Assembly: GCF_030269485.1 (NCBI RefSeq)
Contig: NZ_BSTL01000010.1
Coordinates: forward strand, 124,001-188,000
Direction: 5' to 3'
Origin: Actinoplanes sp. NBRC 103695
Lineage (GTDB): Bacteria; Actinomycetota; Actinomycetes; Mycobacteriales; Micromonosporaceae
Length of the DNA stretch: 64,000 bases
Shown in pieces: positions 48,797 to 56,769 of the stretch. The position numbers and the translations under genes are program-made. The stretch's first letter is position 1. Every line of letters begins with the position of its first letter. The notes beneath the pieces are model-generated. The model did not search any database. It had not been told where the DNA came from and was given only the letters and a program-made list of their open reading frames with translations.

Positions 48797-48811
48797 ATTG
48801 CATACAGTATG
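48797..48811. promoter_or_regulatory. GntR-type operator, site F
   Basis: ATTGCATACAGTATG, within the perfect hyphenated palindrome GCATAC-A-GTATGC (48800-48812). It lies only eight bases before the SucC-like start codon, with no Shine-Dalgarno between, so the mRNA may be leaderless or very short-leadered and fully covered by the operator. Confidence 0.72.
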
Positions 48812-48819
48812 CTCCGAGC

Positions 48820-49911
48820 ATGGATCTGTACGAGCACCAAGCCATGCGTCTGTTCGCCGCGCATCAGGTGCCGGTCCCCGCCGGTGATGTCGCTGCCAGC
48901 CCGTCCGCCGCCGCCGCGATCGCCGCCCGCATCGGCCGGCCCACCGTGATCAAGGCTCAGGTCAAGGCCGGTGGCCGGGGCAAGGCCGGCGGGGTGCGAC
49001 TGGCTCCTTCCCCGGAGGCCGCCTCCGCTCTCGCCGGGGAGATCCTGGGAATGGAGATCAAAGGCCATCGGGTACGCCAGGTGCTGGTGGCCGAGGCGTC
49101 CGACATCGTCGAGGAGTACTACCTCGCCTTCCTGATCGACCGGGCCGACCGGGGCATCCTCGCGATGTTCTCGGCGTCCGGCGGCATGGACATCGAGCAG
49201 GTGCCCGCCTCCGCCATCGTCCGCACACCCATCGACCCCGCCGCCGGCCTGCCGCCCGAGGCGTTTCCCGAGGCCCTGCAGCCGGTCGCGGCGAAACTGT
49301 GGGAGGTGTTCGTCGCGTCGGACGCCACCCTGGTCGAGGTCAACCCCCTGATCGTGGACCGATCGGGGAAGGTGCTGGCGGTCGACGGCAAGGTGACGCT
49401 GGACGACAACGCGTTCTTCCGTCAGGACCTTTCGGACTATTCCACCGAGGCTGAAGATCCTTTGGAGCAGCGGGCGGCCGCACTCGGCCTCAACTACGTG
49501 AAGCTCGACGGGACGGTCGGCATCATCGGCAATGGCGCCGGGCTGGTCATGTCGACGCTCGACGTGGTGGCCGGAGCGGGTGCTCGGCCCGCCAACTTCC
49601 TGGACATCGGGGGAGGAGCCGGCGCACAGGTCATGGCCGACGCGCTGTCCGTCGTACTCGAAGATCCCGCCGTGAAATCGGTGCTGGTGAACGTCTTCGG
49701 CGGCATCACGGCCTGTGACGCCGTGGCCACCGGCATCATCCAGGCGCTGGAACTGCTCGGCGACGCCGTGACCAGGCCGATCGTGGTCCGGCTGGACGGC
49801 AACAACGCGGCGGCCGGGCGGTCACTGCTGGCCGAGGCCGCACACCCGATGGTCGAACAGGTGGACACGATGGACGGTGCCGCAGCGCGGGCCGCCGGAT
49901 TGGGAGCGTGA
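48820..49911 (+). CDS. Succinyl-CoA-ligase-like beta subunit, ADP-forming
   Basis: 363 residues, ATP-grasp acyl-CoA ligase beta subunit (MDLYEHQAMRLFAAHQVPVP; IKAQVKAGGRGKAGGVRLA; EVNPLIVDRSGKVLAVDGKV; VNVFGGITACDAVATGI). Shorter than a standard SucC (about 390). As it is under operator F inside the oxalate island, it may be a dedicated oxalate, formate, glycerate or malate CoA ligase rather than the TCA-cycle enzyme. No obvious ribosome-binding site precedes the ATG. Four bases separate it from the alpha subunit gene. Confidence 0.88.
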   Translation: MDLYEHQAMRLFAAHQVPVPAGDVAASPSAAAAIAARIGRPTVIKAQVKAGGRGKAGGVRLAPSPEAASALAGEILGMEIKGHRVRQVLVAEASDIVEEYYLAFLIDRADRGILAMFSASGGMDIEQVPASAIVRTPIDPAAGLPPEAFPEALQPVAAKLWEVFVASDATLVEVNPLIVDRSGKVLAVDGKVTLDDNAFFRQDLSDYSTEAEDPLEQRAAALGLNYVKLDGTVGIIGNGAGLVMSTLDVVAGAGARPANFLDIGGGAGAQVMADALSVVLEDPAVKSVLVNVFGGITACDAVATGIIQALELLGDAVTRPIVVRLDGNNAAAGRSLLAEAAHPMVEQVDTMDGAAARAAGLGA

Positions 49912-49915
49912 CGAG

Positions 49916-50797
49916 ATGGCGATCTGGCTGACCGAGAAATCCCGCGTCGTCGTGCAGGGCATGACCGGCGCCGAGGGCCTCAAACACACCCGCCGGATGC
50001 TGGCCGCCGGCACCGACGTGGCCGGCGGCGTGAACCCACGCAAGGCTGGGACGTTGGTCCAGGTCAAGGACACGTCCTTGCCGGTCTTCGCCTCGGTGGG
50101 TGAGGCAGTGAAGGAGACCGGCGCGGACGTGTCCGTCATCTTCGTGCCGCCGGCGCACACGAAATCGGCCGTCCTCGAGGCGGTCGACGCCGAAATTCCG
50201 CTGGCCGTGGTCATCACCGAGGGCGTGCCGGTGCTCGACACGGCCACGGTGTGGGCGCGCGCCCGCAACAGCGCGACCCGCATCATCGGCCCGAACTGCC
50301 CCGGCCTGATCAGCCCCGGCCGGGCCAACGCCGGCATCATCCCCTCCGACATCACCGGCGCCGGCCCCATCGGGCTGGTGTCGAAGTCGGGCACCCTGAC
50401 CTACCAGCTGATGCATGAGCTGCGCGACATCGGCTTCTCCACCTGCGTCGGCATCGGCGGCGACCCGATCATCGGTACCACGCACATCGACTGCCTGGCC
50501 GCCTTCGAGGCCGACCCCGCGACGAAGGCGATCGTGCTGATCGGCGAGATCGGCGGCGACGCGGAGGAGAGGGCCGCGGCCTTCATCGCCTCGCACGTGA
50601 CCAAGCCGGTGGTGGGCTACATCGCCGGATTCACCGCCCCGCCCGGCAAGACCATGGGCCACGCGGGCGCGATCGTCTCCGGCTCGTCCGGCACGGCGGA
50701 GGCCAAGAAGGCCGCCCTCGAGGCGGCCGGCGTGCGGGTCGGACGCACGCCGTCGGAGACCGCCCGGCTGATGCGGGCGGTCATCGGGTCGCTGTAG
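49916..50797 (+). CDS. Succinyl-CoA-ligase-like alpha subunit
   Basis: 293 residues, CoA-binding Rossmann domain (VVVQGMTGAEGLKHTRRMLAAGTDVAGGVNPRKAG) plus ligase domain. Phosphorylated His249 in GKTMGHAGAIVSG; GPNCPGLISPG is the family signature. Start at 49916 directly after the beta stop, with GAGCGTGACGAG upstream. Pair with the preceding gene as a heteromeric ADP-forming ligase. A short inverted repeat CCACCACAGGGTGG follows at 50807-50820. Confidence 0.9.
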   Translation: MAIWLTEKSRVVVQGMTGAEGLKHTRRMLAAGTDVAGGVNPRKAGTLVQVKDTSLPVFASVGEAVKETGADVSVIFVPPAHTKSAVLEAVDAEIPLAVVITEGVPVLDTATVWARARNSATRIIGPNCPGLISPGRANAGIIPSDITGAGPIGLVSKSGTLTYQLMHELRDIGFSTCVGIGGDPIIGTTHIDCLAAFEADPATKAIVLIGEIGGDAEERAAAFIASHVTKPVVGYIAGFTAPPGKTMGHAGAIVSGSSGTAEAKKAALEAAGVRVGRTPSETARLMRAVIGSL

Positions 50798-50886
50798 CGT
50801 TCGTCCACCACAGGGTGGTCTCGCAGGTTTCGCGATCGCCCCCCGATGGCGCGCGGATCGCCGGGGGTGGGTGCGCGGCGCGGCCG

Positions 50887-51834
50887 CTACCGGCCGAGCT
50901 CGGTCAAGAACCGGTCGAGCCGCGGCTCGGGCGACCCGGTCCAGGGCCCGTCCAGGTCCGGCCGTTTACGGACCACATGCAACGTGTACGCGACCAACTG
51001 GTCCCGGGCGTTCTCCGCCGCGGTGACCTCCTCACCGACGGCCAGGCGGGCGCGCAGGCAGAGGTCGATGCGCTCCCGCAACCAGACCGGCGCCACCTCG
51101 GCCCGCCGCGAGGCCGTCTCGACATCAGCACCGGCCAGCACCGCCAGCCGCCGCGCCGCCTCCTGCTGCCCGTGCCGGCGGGCCATCCGCTCGAACCGTG
51201 TCCACTCCCGCCCCATCGAGCCGAGGCGCTCACCCCAGCTCTCCAACAGGTCCATGCGCAGGGCGCGGGCTGCCTCCCGTACCAGGTAGGTCGCCTGCGC
51301 CGGCTCGGCCGTCGCCGCGGTGGCGACGGCCTCGGCGGCTGTCGTGCGCCAGGTCTCCCGCCGGGCCGCGACGATCGCCGGGTGGAAGCGAACAACATTG
51401 ATCCAGGCGACGAATCCCGAGGTCAGCTCATCGCCCAGGTCAGCGGCGCGGCCACCGTAGGCCTTGTCCAGCCCGTGGAACCACCGCTGATCACCGAGCA
51501 GCCCGACGACCTGCTCCGGCGTGCGGCGCATGGCGTCCCGCACCTCGCCGACGGTGAAGGCGAGCTTGCCGACATCGAGGGCCTGCGCCCGGCCGGACCC
51601 GGTCCACCAGTCGACCAGCTCGGCCCGGCGAGCCTCGAGCTGTGCGTCGTCGTCCCGCGACCTGAGGTAGATCGGCAGCAGGTCGATGTCGGACATGGGC
51701 CACGGCTCACCCCGCCCGACACTCCCGCCGACGATCAGCCCGTGCACGCCGCCGGCCGATCCGAGCAGCCGGGCGGCCTCAGCCACCCGCTCGTCGAGCA
51801 GTTCCCGCCATCGTTCACTGGGTCGCATCTCCAC
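50887..51834 (-). CDS. Nucleotidyltransferase-like protein (ANT type)
   Basis: 315 residues. Motif LIVGGSVGRGEPWPMSDIDLLPI is the GS...D-x-D signature of the pol-beta/aminoglycoside nucleotidyltransferase superfamily. The remaining helical part resembles the C-terminal domain of such enzymes. Start GTG at 51834 or ATG at 51828. Not part of the oxalate pathway by any sign I can see, and no operator motif precedes it. A role in antibiotic modification or nucleotidylation of another small molecule is possible. Confidence 0.72.
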   Translation of the reverse strand: MEMRPSERWRELLDERVAEAARLLGSAGGVHGLIVGGSVGRGEPWPMSDIDLLPIYLRSRDDDAQLEARRAELVDWWTGSGRAQALDVGKLAFTVGEVRDAMRRTPEQVVGLLGDQRWFHGLDKAYGGRAADLGDELTSGFVAWINVVRFHPAIVAARRETWRTTAAEAVATAATAEPAQATYLVREAARALRMDLLESWGERLGSMGREWTRFERMARRHGQQEAARRLAVLAGADVETASRRAEVAPVWLRERIDLCLRARLAVGEEVTAAENARDQLVAYTLHVVRKRPDLDGPWTGSPEPRLDRFLTELGR

Positions 51835-51930
51835 CCACGAGAGTCAACCGGATCCGGTGGTCACCCGCCGCCGATTTCGGCCTGGCCCAGGTGGATCAGT
51901 ACCTGCCCACGATCAGCGGCGGCCAGGGAG

Positions 51931-52746
51931 TCAGCCGGGGCTGGAGCGGCCGTTCCGCCAGTAGCCGAAGAAGGCTATGTCGGACTTGGCGATGCCGCGG
52001 TCGTTGACCAGGTGGCGGCGCAGGCCCGTCGGGAGCTTGGACTCGCCGGCCACCCACGTGTAGAAGCGGCCCGGCGGGAGTGCGGCCTCCTTCACCGTGG
52101 CCAGGGCCAGCGCGCCGGGCAGGCCGGGGCCGTCCCTGCGGGGGAGCCAGTGGATGCGCGCGCCGGGTGGGGCCGTGACGTCGGTGCGGATGTCGGCGGA
52201 CGACGGGACCTCCAGGAAGACCTCCGCTGCCAGGGATGACGGAGCGTGCTCCAGGATGGACAGGATTGCCGGCACGGCTGACTCCTCGCCTACCAGCAGA
52301 TGCCACTCGGCTTCGGCGGGCGGCAGGTAACTGATACCCATGTCCCAGATGCCGGCCGGGTCGCCGGGGCGGGCGTGTGAAGCCCACCTCGACGCGGGGC
52401 CGTCGGCGTGCAGGGCGAACTCGATGTCGACCTCGTTCACGTCGAGGCGGGTGCGGCGGATCGTGTAGTTGCGTACCCAAGGGCGCACCGATTTGGGCAG
52501 CAGCAAGGTCTGGGCCATCCAAGCCTCGCTGTTGAGGGTCGGCATGCGCAGCGCGGGCTGGCCCTCGCGGGGGAAGAACAGACGCACCGTGTGGTCGAAG
52601 CCGGTCGGTGTCAGGTTGTCGAGGTCGGGGCCGCCGAGCGTGACGGTGCGGAAGGCGGGGGTGGTCTGCTCCGTTCGCCGGACCGTCAAGGTGATCATGC
52701 GGCGTGTGGAAGGCAACTGCACCTTCGGCAAGATGTCCCAGCTCAT
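51931..52746 (-). CDS. Siderophore-interacting protein (FAD-dependent ferric reductase)
   Basis: 271 residues of the SIP family: FAD-binding barrel (LTVRRTEQTTPAFRTVTLGG; RNYTIRR flavin motif) and a NAD(P)-binding part (WHLLVGEESAVPAILSIL; FYTWVAGESKLPTGLRRHL; FFGYWRNG). Such proteins reduce ferric siderophores in the cytosol to free iron. The start at 52746 is uncertain; an ATG at 52698 is also in frame, and neither has a clear ribosome-binding site. Divergent from the TetR gene with 60 bp between, so TetR probably regulates it. Confidence 0.87.
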   Translation of the reverse strand: MSWDILPKVQLPSTRRMITLTVRRTEQTTPAFRTVTLGGPDLDNLTPTGFDHTVRLFFPREGQPALRMPTLNSEAWMAQTLLLPKSVRPWVRNYTIRRTRLDVNEVDIEFALHADGPASRWASHARPGDPAGIWDMGISYLPPAEAEWHLLVGEESAVPAILSILEHAPSSLAAEVFLEVPSSADIRTDVTAPPGARIHWLPRRDGPGLPGALALATVKEAALPPGRFYTWVAGESKLPTGLRRHLVNDRGIAKSDIAFFGYWRNGRSSPG

Positions 52747-52757
52747 GGCAAAATTCT

Positions 52758-52769
52758 GAGCAATTACTC
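52758..52769. promoter_or_regulatory. Putative TetR operator
   Basis: GAGCAATTACTC, an imperfect 12-bp palindrome (GAGYAATTRCTC), is in the 60 bp divergent promoter gap between the SIP and TetR genes, in a locally AT-rich stretch. It is the only clear symmetric element there. Confidence 0.45.
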
Positions 52770-52806
52770 GCCTTCTTGGAAACTCGCTTTTGACGGGAGT
52801 GGGAGC

Positions 52807-53406
52807 GTGCGGCAGCTGGAGCCTCGTAAGCAGCCACGACAGGTGCGGGCGGAGCTCACCCGGGAACGCATCCTGACGGCGGCTGCTCACGTTTTCGCCG
52901 AGTACGGGTACGCCGCCGGCACCACCAACCGGATCGCCGAGCGGGCCCGCGTGTCGATCGGGTCGCTGTACCAGTACTTCCCGAACAAGGACGCGATCCT
53001 GGCCAGCCTGCTGGTCCGGCACCTGGACGCGGGCATGGCCACGAAGCAGGGCAAGCATCCGGAAAAGCTGGGCGACATCGTCCGGCAGCGGGTCCGGGCC
53101 GTGATCGACAACCACCGCGACGATCCGCAGCTGCTGCGCATGCTGATCGAGCGGGCTCCGTGGTCGCAGGAGATCGTCGGGCGGCTCGACCGTCACCACA
53201 GGGAACGCGTCGGTGAGATGCGGGAGCTGTTGGAGAGCCACCCGGAGGTACGCGTCGCCGACACCGGCATCGCGGCCCAGCTGGTCGTGGCCACCGTCGA
53301 GATGGTGGTGCACCTGCTGGCCGCCGGGCCGGAGCCGGTCGACACGGCGCGGCTGGAGGACGAGATGGTGCGGATGCTGACCAGCTACCTCACGAGTACT
53401 CCTTGA
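52807..53406 (+). CDS. TetR/AcrR family transcriptional regulator
   Basis: 199 residues. N-terminal helix-turn-helix ILTAAAHVFAEYGYAAGTTNRIAERARVSIGSLYQYFPNKDAILASLL, then a helical ligand domain. The GTG at 52807 follows GGGAG. Its final 17 bases overlap the end of the convergent glyoxylate carboligase gene. By position it should control the divergent siderophore-interacting protein gene and itself. Confidence 0.9.
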   Translation: MRQLEPRKQPRQVRAELTRERILTAAAHVFAEYGYAAGTTNRIAERARVSIGSLYQYFPNKDAILASLLVRHLDAGMATKQGKHPEKLGDIVRQRVRAVIDNHRDDPQLLRMLIERAPWSQEIVGRLDRHHRERVGEMRELLESHPEVRVADTGIAAQLVVATVEMVVHLLAAGPEPVDTARLEDEMVRMLTSYLTSTP

Positions 53407-55078
53407 CCGCGTCGATGGACGGGCCGTGCGGGGTGTTCGCCTCACGTTCGATCATGATCTCGACCAGGGCGGGGCGGCTGGTGCGGGCGGCCTCCTTGCG
53501 GGCCCACTCGATGGCGTCACGGATGTCGCCGGGGTCGACGACGCGGCGGCCGGAACAGCCGTACGCCTCCATGATCTTGACGTTGTCGGTGCCGTAGGTG
53601 TCGTAGTGGATGTCGACCTCGTAGTTGATGCCGTACGGGAGTTCGGCCTGCCGGATCAGCCCGAGGTACTCGTTGTTCAGCATGATGAGGACGAACGGGA
53701 TGTCGTACTGGGCGGCCACCGCGAGTTCCTCGACCAGGAACTGGAAGCCGTAGTCGCCGACCACGCCGACGACCTCGGCCGACGGCGCCGCCTTCTTCAC
53801 GCCGATCGCGGCGGGGATCTCCCAGCCGAGCGGCCCGGCTTGCCCGCACACCTGGTAACGGCGCGGCTCGTGCACCTTCTGATGCTGGCCGCCCCAGATC
53901 TGGTAGAGGCCGATCGCGGTGACGAAGTAGGTGTCCGGGCCGAAGATCTCGTTGATCTCCTTGTAGACGCGCGGCGCCTTGACCGGCACGTCGTCGTAGT
54001 CCTCGCGCCGGGTGAGCTGCTTCTTCAGGTCGTCGATGCGGGCCAGCCACGCCTTCGTGCCGCAGGACGCCTGGCGGCGGCGGGCCGCGGCGAGCAACTC
54101 GCGCAGGAAGATCCGGGCGTCCGACACCACGCCCAGGTCGGGGCCGAACACCTTGCCGATCTGGGTGGGCTCGACGTCGACGTGGATGAACTTCCGGTCG
54201 CCGCGGTAGACGTCGAGCGCCCCGGTGTGCCGGTCGCCGAACCGTGCCCCGACCGCCAGCACCAGGTCGGACTCCAGGAACGACGCGTTGCCGTACCGCT
54301 GCGAGGTCTGGATCCCGGTCATCCCGGCGTGCAGCGGATGGTCGTCGTCGAGCGCGCCCTTGCCCATCAGGGTGACCTGCACCGGAACCCGCAGATGCTC
54401 GGCCAGGTCGCGGAGTTCGACCGCCGCGTCGGCCAGGATCACGCCGCCACCGGCCAGGATCAGCGGGCGTTCCGCGGCCAGGAGCAGATCAAGAGCTTTT
54501 TCAACCCGGGGCAGATGCGGGCGTACGGGTGTGACGGGCAGCCGCGCGTCCACTGACGCATCCCACTCGATCAGCTGCTTCTGCACGTCCAGCGGCAGGT
54601 CGACGAGTACCGGGCCGGGCCGGCCGGACCGCGCCACCTGGAACGCCTTCCGCAGGATCCACGGCGCCTGCGCGGCCTCTTTGACCTGCACCGCCCACTT
54701 GGTGACGGGCTGGGCGATCGCCACGATGTCGACCGCCTGGAACGCCTCCTGGTGCAGCTTCGACGAGACCGCCTGGCCGGTGATGCAGATGATCGGCACC
54801 GAGTCGGCCTGCGCCGTGTACAGCCCGGTGATCATGTTGGTGCCGGCCGGGCCGGAGGTGCCGATCGCCACGCCCACGTCGCCGGTGGTGCGCGACCAGC
54901 CGTCGGCCATGTGGGTGGCGCCCTCCTCGTGGCGCACGATCAGGTGCTCGATCCGGCCGTCCGTCTCCATCGCCTCGTAGAGCGGGAGGATGGCGGCGCC
55001 GGGACAGCCGAAGACCGTGGTGACGCCCTCCGAGCGGAGCACCTCGACGACGGCCTGCATGGCGGGGATTCGAGGCAT
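53390..55078 (-). CDS. gcl: Glyoxylate carboligase (tartronate-semialdehyde synthase), Glu51 variant
   Basis: 562 residues, ThDP enzyme aligning closely with E. coli Gcl from residue 1 (CPGAAILPLYEAM; SGPAGTNMITGLYTAQADSVPIICITGQA; FQAVDIVAIAQPVTKWAV; CGQAGPLGWEIPAAIGVKKA). It condenses two glyoxylates to tartronate semialdehyde and CO2. E. coli Gcl is known for having Val51 where nearly all ThDP enzymes have the cofactor-activating Glu; here residue 51 is Glu (RHEEGATHMA). The C-terminal ~30 residues of E. coli Gcl are missing. Last gene of the hyi-glxR-gcl operon, four bases after glxR. Confidence 0.88.
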   Translation of the reverse strand: MPRIPAMQAVVEVLRSEGVTTVFGCPGAAILPLYEAMETDGRIEHLIVRHEEGATHMADGWSRTTGDVGVAIGTSGPAGTNMITGLYTAQADSVPIICITGQAVSSKLHQEAFQAVDIVAIAQPVTKWAVQVKEAAQAPWILRKAFQVARSGRPGPVLVDLPLDVQKQLIEWDASVDARLPVTPVRPHLPRVEKALDLLLAAERPLILAGGGVILADAAVELRDLAEHLRVPVQVTLMGKGALDDDHPLHAGMTGIQTSQRYGNASFLESDLVLAVGARFGDRHTGALDVYRGDRKFIHVDVEPTQIGKVFGPDLGVVSDARIFLRELLAAARRRQASCGTKAWLARIDDLKKQLTRREDYDDVPVKAPRVYKEINEIFGPDTYFVTAIGLYQIWGGQHQKVHEPRRYQVCGQAGPLGWEIPAAIGVKKAAPSAEVVGVVGDYGFQFLVEELAVAAQYDIPFVLIMLNNEYLGLIRQAELPYGINYEVDIHYDTYGTDNVKIMEAYGCSGRRVVDPGDIRDAIEWARKEAARTSRPALVEIMIEREANTPHGPSIDAVKEYS

Positions 55079-55082
55079 GGGG

Positions 55083-55961
55083 TCATTCCCTTCCGGAGAG
55101 CGTTGTCGTCACGGTCAGCAGGGCGGAATGGTCGTCGCCGCCGTGGCCCATCGCGCGCGCCGCGGCGACGAGTTGCGCGGTCAGCCCGGAGAGCGGCAGG
55201 GCCACCCCGGCGCGGCGGGCGGCGTCCAGCACGATGCCCATGTCCTTGTGGTGCAGGTCGATCCGGAAGCCGGGCGCGAACTCCCGGGCGATCATCGACT
55301 CGCGCTTGAGGTCGAGGACGCGGCTCGCGGCCAGCCCGCCGGCGAGCACGTCCAGGCCCTTCGCCGGGTCCACTCCGGACGCCTCGAGCAGCACGATCGC
55401 CTCGCCGACCAGGGCGTAGATCCCGGCCACCACGAGCTGGTTGGCGGCCTTCACGACCTGACCCGCGCCGTGCGCCCCGACGTGCACGACGGTGCGGCCG
55501 AGGACCTCCAGGACCGGGCGCGCGGCGGCGACGTCGTCCTTCGTACCCCCGACCATGATGGACAGAGCCGCCTGCTTGGCGCCCACCTCGCCGCCGGAGA
55601 CGGGTGCGTCCAGCACCCGGATGCCGCGTTCCGCGGCGGCGCGGGCCACCGCGATCGACGTCTCCGGGCGGATCGTGCTCATGTCGATCAGCAGCGTGCC
55701 CGGCTTGGCCCGGGCCAGGATCCCGTCGTCGCCGTACGCGACCTGCTCGACCTGCGGATGGTCGGGCAGCATGGTGATCACGACCTCGGCGCCGGCCACC
55801 GCGTCGGCCACGCTCTCCGCGACGCGCCCGCCGATCGCCGCCAGTTGCTGCCGGGCCTCCTGCTGCACGTCGAACCCGGCCACCCGGTGCCCGGCCGCGA
55901 TCAGGTGGCTGGCCATGGGCGACCCCATGATGCCCAGCCCGATGAACCCGATGTCGGTCAT
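55083..55961 (-). CDS. glxR: Tartronate semialdehyde reductase (2-hydroxy-3-oxopropionate reductase)
   Basis: 292 residues, beta-hydroxyacid dehydrogenase family. N-terminal NAD(P) motif IGFIGLGIMGSPMASHLI, substrate loop DAPVSGGEVGAKQAALSIMVGG, catalytic Lys in GAGQVVKAANQLVV and the C-terminal signature KDMGIVLDAARRAGVALPL. It reduces tartronate semialdehyde to D-glycerate. ATG overlaps the hyi stop by four bases, and gcl follows after four bases; that arrangement decides the substrate among otherwise similar family members. Confidence 0.9.
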   Translation of the reverse strand: MTDIGFIGLGIMGSPMASHLIAAGHRVAGFDVQQEARQQLAAIGGRVAESVADAVAGAEVVITMLPDHPQVEQVAYGDDGILARAKPGTLLIDMSTIRPETSIAVARAAAERGIRVLDAPVSGGEVGAKQAALSIMVGGTKDDVAAARPVLEVLGRTVVHVGAHGAGQVVKAANQLVVAGIYALVGEAIVLLEASGVDPAKGLDVLAGGLAASRVLDLKRESMIAREFAPGFRIDLHHKDMGIVLDAARRAGVALPLSGLTAQLVAAARAMGHGGDDHSALLTVTTTLSGRE

Positions 55962-56764
55962 GAAACGGCCTCCCTGGTGAGCCAGCCGAAGGTGTCGGCG
56001 GTGGTGGTGCTGGGGGCGTACTCCAGTCCGATGTGGCCTCGGTAGCCGTGCGCGATGAGGCGCTCGACCACGCCGATCAGATCGAGCTCGCCGGTGCCGG
56101 GCTCGTGCCGGCCGGGCGCGTCGGCGATCTGCACGTGGCCGATCCGCTGGGTGAGCTGGTGCAACGTGCTCAGGTCGTCGCCGTTGACCGCCAGGTGGTA
56201 GAGGTCGGCGAGCAGCCGCAGGTTGTCCCGGCGAGGGAGGCGGTCGATCACGGCGAGCGCGTCGGCGGCCTTACGCAGCGGGTAGAGCGGCACGCCGCTG
56301 AGCGGCTCGATCACCACCTGCGCGTCGATCCGGGCGGCGTAGTGCGCGGCGTGCGCCAGCGCCTCGATCGCGATGTCGTCCTGCCGGCCGGGGTCGACGC
56401 CGGGCAGCCGGTTGCCGTAGAGCGCGTTGAACGAGCGGCACCCGGTCCGCACGCCGATCGCCACGGCGACGTCGACGCCGTCCAGGAACTCGCGGGTGCG
56501 TTCCGGCCAGGAGACCAGCCCCCGATCGCCAGCGGCCATGTCGCCGGCGAAGAAGTTGAGCCCGACCAGCCGCACACCGGCCTCGCCGATGGCGTCGACG
56601 AAGCGGTCGACCTCGGCCTCCGCGGGGGTGGCGGTGGCGAACGGCCACCAGAACTCGACCGCCTCGAAGCCGGCGGCACGCGCTGCCGCGGGCCGTTCGA
56701 GCAGGGGCACCTCGGTGAAGAGCATCGACAGATTGACGTCGTACGACCACAGCGCGTCCGTCAT
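55958..56764 (-). CDS. hyi: Hydroxypyruvate isomerase
   Basis: 268 residues, xylose-isomerase-like TIM barrel (NLSMLFTEVPLLERPAAARAAGFEAVEFWWPF; LVGLNFFAGDMAAGDRGL; VVIEPLSG; LLADLYHLAVNGDD; HVQIADAPGRHEPGTGELD). The metal-binding Glu, Asp, His and Glu are visible, and it matches Hyi, which converts hydroxypyruvate and tartronate semialdehyde into each other. ATG at 56764 is preceded by operator G and no Shine-Dalgarno, suggesting a leaderless or short-leader mRNA. First gene of the operon with glxR and gcl. Confidence 0.9.
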   Translation of the reverse strand: MTDALWSYDVNLSMLFTEVPLLERPAAARAAGFEAVEFWWPFATATPAEAEVDRFVDAIGEAGVRLVGLNFFAGDMAAGDRGLVSWPERTREFLDGVDVAVAIGVRTGCRSFNALYGNRLPGVDPGRQDDIAIEALAHAAHYAARIDAQVVIEPLSGVPLYPLRKAADALAVIDRLPRRDNLRLLADLYHLAVNGDDLSTLHQLTQRIGHVQIADAPGRHEPGTGELDLIGVVERLIAHGYRGHIGLEYAPSTTTADTFGWLTREAVS

Positions 56765-56769
56765 TTCAG

